Assembly (NCBI GenBank): GCA_963573385.1
Contig: CAUYLG010052107.1
Span: forward strand, 62,001-126,000
Source of the DNA: Cacajao melanocephalus
Taxonomy: Eukaryota > Chordata > Mammalia > Primates > Pitheciidae
DNA length: 64,000 bases
Direction of reading: 5' to 3'
Part shown: piece by piece, positions 54,820 through 64,000 of the stretch
Numbering within the stretch: position 1 is the stretch's first letter
Layout of the letters: every line of letters starts with the position of its first letter
Translations under genes and position numbers: made by a program
The notes under the pieces: generated by a model
The model's input: the letters and a program-made list of their open reading frames with translations, nothing else
Databases searched by the model: none
Told to the model about the DNA's origin: nothing

Positions 54820-57295
54820 AGTAATACCCTTTATGAATATGCCCCTATGGTTTGGGACAGGTTGTATCTTGAAAGGCAATGTATTAATAAAGCAAAACTT
54901 ACCAGACTTCAATCACTGACGTCAGAAGCTTCCATAATTATTAGTTTCTGTGCATCTATGACTTGATTCTGGTACCGTCTTCTCCATCTGCTGATCAACA
55001 TTCCACAGAAAAATTCAACCTCTTGTGTAACAAATCTGCCCAGCACCCCCTTTTCTCTTCTTTGCTTCCTCCTTAACGACATTCCGAATCACGTTTTTGT
55101 ACACCCTGACAAATAGCCCTAGGATTTCATGACACCAAAAAGAGATCTGGAAATTTAGTGTATGTACATCTTAAAGAGATCAAAATATAAAGCTGCTCAC
55201 ATATTCATTGCTCTCTTCTCCTGCATCTATTAATTCTCAGCCCCAGTGTAATTTTCAATGCCAGATTTCTTTTAAATCACTTGCTTTCCCGCTAGGGTTT
55301 CCCTATTTCAACAGATGCTGCCCTCCATTTCTATTTAATACCTTCCTTTGCATATTGCTATCTCTAAGAGAGGAGCTCATAGGTAATATGACATAAAGTC
55401 AAATGTGGTCCCCTCTTTTCACTGAATGGTGCAAAAGTTAGAGTCCCATCTATGTTACTCTAAACGTGCCCCAGACACTCTCTGTGATTCAAAGGGCACT
55501 GCCTCCTTTTCTCTAGGAATGTCATTCCAGCCATAATAAATAAAATAAAATCAATACGAGTGTCTGTGCTCACCTTTTGAAGTCAAAACATTTAAAGGAA
55601 GCTGTCATCAGTACTGTCCGCAGCCCTCGTGGGTAAAGGAGGTACATTCATAGATCAGAGCCAGCTGGAGGCTCGTGAATGCTGAGTAGAGGGAGAAGGT
55701 CAGGCATTTCTCCACCCTTTCTTTTTGACCCCATCACATCCGTGAGCAACTTCAGGGGACACTGCTGATAGTGGTCACCTCAAACAGCTACTCTTTTCAG
55801 CCTTGCCTAATGGGACAGTGGCATATCATTGCCTTTGTCATGGTATTGCCTTTTTAGATGAGGTACTAAATCAAATAGGAAGAGCCAAAGCCACCAGTTG
55901 CTGATTCTTTTGATACAAAACACTGTTAGATCCCAGTGCTTGACAGGTGCTGGGGTTATTCTCAGCTCCATCTTCACTCCCGTTAACTAGAACCCCCATT
56001 CCCAAACACATAGATACACACATGCACACACCTGAGTTCCAAAGATCCAGGACAAGGAGCTCTCACTGCAACGAGGACAACAGCCCCACAGCTCTCCACA
56101 CGACCTCCACGGTAAACTTTGAAAACAGATGAGTCGCTCCAGCTTCCCTGACGGAGATTGAAGCCAAACCTTCACGCTGTGCCCTGCACACTCCTCGTGA
56201 TCTGCCTGCTAGCTCTTGGACCAGGGTAACTTCTGAAAGTATTGAGAAAGAGCAGCAAAAGTGAATGATTTTTTATCTTCCTACATGGCTATATCCTGAG
56301 AGATCTGTCCTGGAAAGTGTTAAGCAGGCCGTCAAGCATCAAGTCCCCATAAGCCTCACCTCCTGCAGCCCTTGTATGCTCCTTATTCATATCTAGGATA
56401 AGCCCTTTTTTCTCATTTGAATTGTCCCTAACATGTGGAAAATGAGCAACAACTACAGGACTGAAAAAAACTTAATTCACATCTAAAAGAAGCACAACTT
56501 CTTCCTCCAGAAAATGCATAATTTTCATTCTGATAATTCTAACACTTGATTTTTTTTTTTTGCAACTTTTTTCCCAGTATCTTAATTTTTAAACCAGCCT
56601 AGCCCAGAGAAGCACATGACATGAAAGCAAAGCAAGCTCCTTATGGACCTAAGCAATCAACATGCTGTTGAGGGGGCAATGCTGCCCCCCACCCTTCTCT
56701 CTCTGCTCCAGATTATTTGTGTACAGTCCCACAAACTCCCAGATATATAGTTTCTTCTTCTGTAAGTGCCTCAGTCTGCTTCAGAGAAATACAGATATCT
56801 TTCTATATCTGGTGACAAAGTGGGTTAGAAAGAGAATTCCTGAAAGAGAACTCACAGATGGCACAGATCAGACCATCACAAAGTCCTAAGAATCCAGGCT
56901 ATGAGGACCAGTGCCCAGTGGGAGACTTTGAGCCTTAGGACAATACTGGGTCCTTCTGCTGAAGCCACAGTAGTGACACCTGGATCAGCAGCACCCAGGG
57001 AGCACTATATGGCATCTAACCAGGTTCATTCATGAGCACATAAGACTCTCCTTGGGGAAACCAAAAATAGTTTTGGGCACCATCAGCATAATCAGGTCTG
57101 ATGGGAGATGCAGGGACAAGAGACAGTGATATGTGTGATTGTGACCCAACTCAACCTGCAGGCTGGTATAGCTTGGGGAAGCCTGGGATGCATTTAGGAT
57201 AAAGCCAATGGACCTAGTTCTACAATTCTTAACATAGCCAGCGCCACAGAGTCTCTTAAGAAGTGTAAAACTGCAAATATCCAATACCAGCAGTC
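54820..57295. other. No gene recognised; long unassigned stretch with one CRE palindrome
   Basis: Contains CTGACGTCAG centred at 54920, a T-run near 56551-56561 and short frames without recognisable domains. Diverged repeats may be present but I could not name them. Confidence 0.4.
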
Positions 57296-57299
57296 AAAA

Positions 57300-57385
57300 A
57301 AAATTCTGATTCAATCAGTTCAGATTAGGTAGCTGTATGCTTATCAAGTTTCACGGGTGATTCTTATAGACAGCTAGGGCTTAGA
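57300..57385 (+). repeat. MER5A-like fragment (hAT-Charlie)
   Basis: attctgattcaatcagttca, then gcttatcaagtttcacgggt and gattcttatag follow MER5A in the plus direction, diverged. Confidence 0.45.
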
Positions 57386-57389
57386 CCCA

Positions 57390-57935
57390 TTGAAATAAAT
57401 GTTTTTTGTTTTTTGGGTTTTTTTTTTTTACAAATTTTCATTTGGTATTTGCCTATTTGTTTATCTATTTTAAATTGCTTTCAATGATCCAGTATTTACA
57501 TTCAGGATCCATCACTGTTTACCTCTGTCAGTTTTATATCATTTTTGGAAAATGTTTGAAAGGCTAAAAGCCCAGTGTGTGAAAGCCTATGACCTTGACT
57601 ATCCCCATGTAAGGAAAACCTCCTAAATTATTTCCCACATTAACTGTATCTCATTTCTTACCACAGTGTACGGTATCTCCGTATATGAATTTATTTTTAT
57701 TCTTCACTATTTTGAAACGTTTAAGTATCCCATTCAGTGACTAATTTTAGATAGAATTATCAAAAAAAGATAAACAAGAACATATCAAGTAATGAAATCC
57801 TACTGTGGCCAAGTTAATTGGTGGCTATCTGTCAATGCTTGGCTCTGATGCCCAGCCCCATATCCTCCTTACAGTCAATCCCATAGAATTCATTAGAATA
57901 AGACTTCAATGAAAGGGAGACAAGTTAAGGAAATG
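57390..57935. other. No gene recognised
   Basis: AT-rich with a T-run near 57419-57430; unassigned. Confidence 0.4.
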
Positions 57936-57939
57936 GGAG

Positions 57940-59920
57940 ATCTGAACCATGCCTTACTCAGAGAAAAATCAATCCAAAGAGAGCAAAAGGAAAGAAATAA
58001 AAGAACGAAGACTAGAGTATAAATGAACATAATGGAAAATACACACACGAAGGAGAAATCAACAAGCTAAAACTTGGTTAATTGACAAGGTCAACAAAAC
58101 TGACAAACTAAGCTAGACTGACCAAGAATAAAGGAAAGAAGACTCAAATTATAAATTCAGAAATGAAGAGGGGACATCACATCCCTACTGACCTTATGGA
58201 AATAAAACATATCACAAGAAAATACTATATATAGCAGTGTATCAAGAAACTAAATAACATATGAAATGAACAAATTTGTAGAAAGATTTAAATTACTAAA
58301 TCTTACTCAAGAAGAATTAGAACATCTGTATTGACCTATAATTAGTAAAGAGATGAAACTAGTAATCTAAGAACTTCTAAAGAGATGAAATTAGTAATTT
58401 AAGAACTTCCCATAAAGTAAAATTCAGGCTGAGAGGGCTTCATAAATGAATTCTTATCAAATGTTCAAAGAAGAATTGATGCCAATCCTTTGCAAACTTT
58501 TCCACAAAATAGAAGGTGAAGAAATACTTCTCAGCTCATTCTATGAGGCCCATATTATCCTATTATTATTCTGACACCAATGCTAAACAAAGCAATCACA
58601 AGAAGAAAAAATACAAACCAATATAGATTCAAACCCTTTCAAAAAAGTACTAGAAAATTAAATGCAGCAATATTTAGAAAGGATTACTCATTATGACCAC
58701 ATGGGAATTATCTCAAGTAATGCATGGTTTGTTTAACATATGAAAGTGGATCAGCATAGTGCACAACATTAATGGAATAAAGGACAGAAACCACATGATC
58801 ATATCAATTGATACAAATTTATTTCATAAAATCCAACACCATTTCATGGGCATTACATTCAGTAACCTAAGAATTAAAGAGAACTTCCTTAATCTGGAAA
58901 GGGGGCATCTATGTGAACAGTGAACATCATATTTAATGGTGAATGACTTAATGCTTTTCCCCTAAATTAGGAACCATTCAAAAGTGTCCCCTTTATCACT
59001 TCTATTTAACCTTGTATGAGAGGTTCTACAGAGAAATAAGGCAATTAAAAAAAACAAAAAGCATCCAGATTATAAAGAAAAAAGTAAAACTATCTATATT
59101 TGCATATGATAATGTAAACACAGAAAATCAATTTAAATACTGTTAGTAGTACTAGTAATAAAATAAGTACTAATAAAAGCTAATTAATACTAACAAAGTA
59201 ATAGGTCCAGTGAGTCTGCATAATACAAGGTTAATATAGAAATATCAATTTTATTTGTAGACGCTAGCAATGAATGAATATTTTGAAAATAATTTTTTGA
59301 AATTTCCACTTATGATAGTATCAAAAAGAATAAAATTACTTAGGTATAAATTGAACAAAAGCTGTGAATACCTTATACACTGAACACTATAAAGTATTAT
59401 TGGAAGAAATTAAAAAGAACTATATAAATAGAAAGACATTCCATTTTTTTGGATTAGAAGACTTAATATTGTTTACATGACAATACTTACCAAATTGATC
59501 TACAGATTCAAAGCAATCCCTATCAAAACTCCAGTTGCCCTTTTTACAGAAATTGAAAAGCTTATATAACATTGACAGAGAAATAAAAAGAATACCGTAT
59601 AGCCAAAACAATCCTGAAAAAGAACAGAACTAGAAGACTAACATATCTCAATTTCAAAACCTACAACAAAACTACAATCTGATTAAGACAGTATAATACA
59701 GGCATAAAACAGACATCCAGATCCATGGAATAAAATGGAAGGATCCAGAAATAGACTCATACATTTATGTCCAATTAATTTTTAACAAGGATGCCCAGAC
59801 AATTCAATGGAGAATCAATAATCTTTTTAACAAATGATGCTGGTACAACTGGATTTGTCTCATTAAAAAGGATAAAATTGAACCCCTATTCACACCATAA
59901 TCAAAAATTAATTCAATGAC
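57940..59920 (+). repeat. Old LINE-1 (L1M type), ORF2 part, upstream of a nested L1
   Basis: Diverged ORF2 in plus order: cagaaatgaagaggggacat, aattgatgccaatcctttgc, ctcattctatgaggcccata, gaataaaattacttaggtat, aaagcaatccctatcaaaac. A 32-bp tandem duplication lies at 58346-58409. The frame is shredded by stops. The ORF2 alignment stops near 59920 and continues after 60625. Confidence 0.82.
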
Positions 59921-59924
59921 TTTT

Positions 59925-60625
59925 GTTAAAAAGTCAAAAACTTACAGATGTTGACAGGGCTGTGGAGAAAAGGGAACACTTATACATTGTTGGTGGAAAT
60001 GTATATTAGTTCAGTCACTGCAGAAAGCAGTTTGGAGATTTCTCAAAGAACTAAGAGTTAAACTACCATGTGACCCAACAATCCCACTACTAGGTATATA
60101 TGCAAAAAAAAGTAAATTGTCCTACCAAAAAGGCACATGCACCCATATATTCATCACAGCATTATTCACAATGGTGAAGACATGCAATCAACCTAAATGT
60201 CCATCAGTGGTGAACTGGATTAACAAAATGTGGTACATATACCCTATGGGAATTCTACACAGCTATAGAAAAGAATGAAATCAGGTTCTTCACAGCTACA
60301 TGGATGCAACTATTGTTGCATTGTCCTAAGCAAACTGACATAGGAACAGAAAACCAAATACATATGTTCTCACTTATAATATTAAGTGGGAGCTAATATT
60401 GGGTACACATGGTCATAAAAATGGGAATTGGAGAGGCTGGAGAATACAAAAGTTGGGAAAGAAGGTGTGGAGTAAGAATTTTTAAAAAATTCCTATTGGG
60501 TCAATACTTCAGTGATGGATTCATTTGTAACCCAAACTTTGGCATCGCACAATATATCTTCGTAATAAACCTGCATATGCACCCCGGAGTCTAAAATAAA
60601 AGTTGAATAAAGAAAAATAAAAAAC
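59925..60625 (+). repeat. Younger LINE-1 3' end nested in the old L1M
   Basis: ORF2 tail and 3' UTR: gggctgtggagaaaagggaa, acccaacaatcccactacta, atgtccatcagtggtgaact, accctatgggaattctacac, ending in an A-rich run near 60594-60628. It is 5' truncated. Flanks belong to one continuous old L1M ORF2. Confidence 0.9.
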
Positions 60626-60629
60626 AAAA

Positions 60630-61770
60630 ACAGGTCAGAGGCCTAAATGTAAAAAATAAAACTAGAAAACTCTTAGATGAAAACACAGGAGTAAATCTTC
60701 ATTGGGAAATGATTTCTTATATATGCTAAAAGCAAAGTAACAAAAGAAAAAAATGTTCTATTGGAGTATATCAAAATTGAAATGTTTTGTGCCAAAAACA
60801 ATGTCATCATAAAAGTGAAAATACTCCCCACAGAATGGGATAAAATATTTTTACATTATATATCTAATAAGGAAATTGTTTTTAGAATATGTGAATAATA
60901 CTTAATCAGAAAAAAGCAAATTAAACAATGAGTGAATAATCTTAATACATATTGCTTCAAAGAATACATACAAGTGGCTAATAAGCACATATAAAGAATC
61001 TCAACATCATGTGTCATTAGAGAAATACAAATCAAAACAACAATAAGATGCCAGTTTAGGTCTAGTAGAATATTATAATAAAAAAGAAAGATAATAATAA
61101 GTGCTAACAAAGGTATACAGAAGTTAGCATGCCCATCAACTACTGGTGGAAATGCAGAAGAGTGCAGCAATTCTGGAAAAAAGTTAGACAGTTTCTCAAA
61201 ATGTTACCATGATTCAGCAACTTCACTCTCATATATATGCTCCAAAGAAATGAAAACAAACCCACACAAAAACTTCTATGTGAATGTTTATAGCATATTT
61301 ATTCCTTATATCCAGAAAATGGAAAAACCCAAATATTCTGCAACTGATGAATGAATAATATGTGGATTATCCATAAAATAGAGTATTACGTTACAATAAA
61401 AAGGAATAAAGTACTGATATATGTTACAATAGATAAACCTTAAAAACACTGTGCCAAGTGAAAGAAGTAAAAGCAGTCACAGAAAGTATATTCTGTGGTT
61501 CCATTTATGTGTAATATGAATAGGCATATTTTAGAAACATAAATTGGATTAGTGGTTGCTTAGGGATTGGGGTTTTTTTATAGGACAGAATGGGGATTAT
61601 TTGCTAATGAATATGGCATTTCTTTTATATGAAACAATAATATTCCAAATTTACATCATGTGACGCTTACACAGTCCTGTGAATACACCAAAAAGCAATA
61701 AATTGTATACTGAAAGTGGGCAAATTACATAGAATGTGAATTATATTTCAATAAAGCTGTTGAGAAGAAA
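60630..61770 (+). repeat. Old LINE-1 (L1M type), ORF2 end and 3' UTR, after the nested L1
   Basis: Continues the 57940 element: gcctaaatgtaaaaaataaa, ttagatgaaaacacaggagt, agagaaatacaaatcaaaac, gcatgcccatcaactactgg, ctgatgaatgaataatatgt, then gaattatatttcaataaagc at the 3' end. Confidence 0.85.
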
Positions 61771-61774
61771 GATA

Positions 61775-62850
61775 CAATGTGCCATATATCTTAAAATGGT
61801 TTTTTTTTCCCATGAAAGGGCATTCATAGCCTTTATTCATTATTATGGTTATGCTATTGTGATTGTGATTTTTTTCACACAGTCACAAAGAAAATATAGC
61901 CATGACAGTTTCTGTTTCATAATATTTGAAACTTCATTTAATGTTCTTTTGACGACTCAAATCTATTTACCAAAGTTACTGCCACTGAAATGAAAAGAGA
62001 GAAAAAGAAAAAAAATATTGCTAAACTAGCTTTTCTGAAAGAAAAAAATTGTCAATTTGTTTTCACTCTTTTAGTCCAGGGGATCTGACTTGGTGGGTTT
62101 CCTGAGCTAGAAGTTCTTCTGTTTTAACTGGTTTCTGCTGCATGTGCCAGGATTCAGAATTCATGTCAAATATTTGTGTAGCCTTTCTAAAAGGTACACA
62201 TTAAAATTCAGTTCCATGAAAGAAGACATTTACTGTCTTGCACAGTTTTTTTTTAAAAATTACCAACACCCTGTTTGATACTGTATTTAAGTCAATATGT
62301 TGATGTATTCATTTTGGAACCTTGTTTTCATATTTTTGGTGAAATATTGCATTTGTTTCCATTCTGGATCAGAAAATGGACAATGCCATTAGGAAGGAAG
62401 AATAACACATTACAGCTAAAATAAATACTATATCCATGAGCCTGGAAAGCAACCAGGATTGGGAAATGAAAGAGACTGAACTACAAATGACAGAATCTGC
62501 AGGTTATACAAATTCATGTATAAAAGAAAAGGGGAGAAGTGAGGCAGAGTAGATGGGGAAAAAATAACTGGGAGGAGCAATGTCCATGAGCAATCAAATC
62601 AAGTCACTACTACTGAGCTCTTAAAGAGATCACAGGTCAAAATCCTGGGCTCATCTTCTTCCCTTCATGAATTCTATTCTAATTTTGACCTTATATACAG
62701 AGGCGTGGGGCGACTGTCAACCTAGATGAAATCTTGTTCCCACATTTAAGTGTCTTCGTATCAGCATTTGCAAGGATGGAGTATTTGGCTTTTTTGACCT
62801 TGCCTCCTTGCAGTGACAACCCTGCAAGCATCTACAATGATGCCAGGCAC
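61775..62850. other. No gene recognised
   Basis: AT-rich unassigned sequence with short domainless frames. Confidence 0.4.
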
Positions 62851-62852
62851 TT

Positions 62853-62950
62853 GGTAGGTAGGTAGGTAGAGAGAGAGAGAGAGAGAGATGACAGATAGGT
62901 AGATAGCTAGACAGACAGATACATATGAATGAATGAATGAATGAATGAAT
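62853..62950. repeat. Compound microsatellite (GGTA)n-(GA)n-(GAAT)n
   Basis: Four GGTA-type units from 62853, a GA run to 62888, a GATA/GACA-rich spacer, then (GAAT)n at about 62927-62950. Confidence 0.95.
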
Positions 62951-63089
62951 CAGGAGTAACTGGGGTGCCAATCCAAAACACTGGGACAACTTCAAATTTT
63001 TTTTCATTAGATGTTGACAATTGTTGTTACATAATCACCATTTTAAAAGTCGCTTCATTTCCAGAGTCAAGTTTGGGGCAAGACCAAAT

Positions 63090-63535
63090 TGTTCTTATAT
63101 TAATTCAGATTTTCTAGAAGCAGATACCCAGACAAGGATTCTTATACCAGGTGTTTTATTAATGAGAGTTACTAGGAGAAATTGGTAAAGGAATGGAATT
63201 TGCAGGAAAAGGAGGAAGAGAAGGCCACATGCGGGTACAATTCGAGGTGAAGTCCCAGTCTCTGCATGATCCACAGGGGTGAAGATCAACCCCTCTGCTT
63301 TTTATCACAGTTTAAGAGGTGTCCCAGCTTGAGGCACAGGTGTTGGGCTTTCATACTGCTGCAATAATTTGTCATTGGTTTGGGGTCATAAGCAGAGGAT
63401 TGTAAATTACTCAGCACTCCCTGCTCTGGTCTAAAAGGCTCTAGTAGCCCAAAGGTAACCCTCTAGAGAAAGTTGCAGGTGTGATTTCCTGGGAGAAGCA
63501 CACAGAAGTTAGCAGCCATGTGCCCAGAATTAATA
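63090..63535. repeat. Possible medium-reiteration repeat, unnamed
   Basis: ttttctagaagcagataccc, aggtgttttattaatgagag, cagcttgaggcacaggtgtt, ttagcagccatgtgcccaga read like a dispersed LTR-type repeat, but I cannot name the family or fix the strand. Confidence 0.35.
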
Positions 63536-63649
63536 AAGATGATTAGAAGGGAACTGGGCAGAGTATCTATAGGCTACAATGTTTAAAACAATAAAGAAAA
63601 AAATAAAACACATACCACAGTATCAATTAGAACTACGTTAAAAATCTCA

Positions 63650-63835
63650 GTGCTGTCCTCATTACCTGTGTGGCCCTAGGCAAACTTACTTCTCATTCCT
63701 GAGTTTCAGTTTTCTCATATGTAAAATAGAAAGGTTAATAGCATATAAGTTTGTAAACCAATTAGAAAATATATGCAAAATATATTTTTAGCTATAATAG
63801 CTACCAAATAAATGGCTATTATTATTACTATCATC
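63650..63835 (-). repeat. MIR SINE
   Basis: Reverse MIR: gtgtggccctaggcaaactt, gagtttcagttttctcatat, gtaaaatagaaaggttaata, aataaatggctattattatt. Confidence 0.8.
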
Positions 63836-64000
63836 ATCATTATTCTTGCCTGGGCTAGAATAGTTCTTTGAATTAAACAGCAGAGTAAATCTAGATTTCT
63901 GACACTTCTTTACATCTAAATCTCAATCTCCTCTGGTTTTAAAATATTTAACTCTCTGCTCAGTTTCTCAGTTTTAGGAAATGTCCTCCTCTTCCACATC

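Overview
The window is primate, most likely human, nuclear DNA from a gene-poor, AT-rich intergenic or intronic stretch. The evidence is dimeric Alu elements (AluJ, AluS/Sc-like), a 7SL-derived left monomer (FLAM), primate-type LINE-1 (L1P) copies, older L1M copies, many MIR SINEs, MER5A-type DNA transposon pieces and ERVL-MaLR/ERV LTRs. I found no intact protein-coding gene, rRNA, tRNA, CRISPR array or bacterial-type operon. Every long open frame is either a piece of a dead LINE-1, an antisense Alu frame, or translated low-complexity repeat. Repeat names come from recognising consensus features by eye, so subfamily names are approximate.

Layout. 0-1.3 kb: two plus-strand L1 3' ends, the second with clear target-site duplications. 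1.3-6 kb: mostly unassigned sequence with one minus-strand Alu, MIRs and an L1 3' UTR. 6-15.2 kb: a pile of minus-strand L1 pieces (L1M, L1P, L1M 3' end, L1P 3' end, L1P ORF2) around a (TA)n run, ended by a plus-strand AluJ. 15.5-22 kb: sparse ancient repeats, a perfect 17-bp inverted repeat and a GT/AT/AC compound microsatellite with a 36-nt palindrome. 22-24.5 kb: one L1 insertion with a 5' inversion (twin priming), split by an Alu. 24.5-30.5 kb: mostly unassigned sequence with MIRs and an Alu; a CRE-like plus AP-1-like pair lies near 27.27 kb. 30.56-31.32 kb: a 0.76-kb polypyrimidine tract. 31.3-44 kb: mostly unassigned DNA with two related LTRs (34.3-35.5 kb), a GGAA microsatellite (37.6 kb), an ERV1-like LTR (38.7 kb), a MaLR LTR (42 kb), FLAM and a (CA)23 run. 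44.1-50.55 kb: an almost full-length plus-strand L1 with 5' UTR, broken ORF1, broken ORF2 and 3' UTR. 50.6-57.9 kb: Alus, MIRs, MER5A and an L1M 3' end. 57.9-61.8 kb: an old L1M interrupted by a younger L1 3' end. 61.8-64 kb: a compound microsatellite, a possible old repeat and a MIR.

No genes act together here. The interest lies in mutational structure: twin priming, nested insertions, local templated duplications, quasi-palindromes and microsatellites. There are also two weak exon-like frames bounded by splice-site-like sequences (33,279-33,553 and 40,508-40,854), which are the only candidates for something transcribed outside repeats. I saw no sign of a novel biological system.
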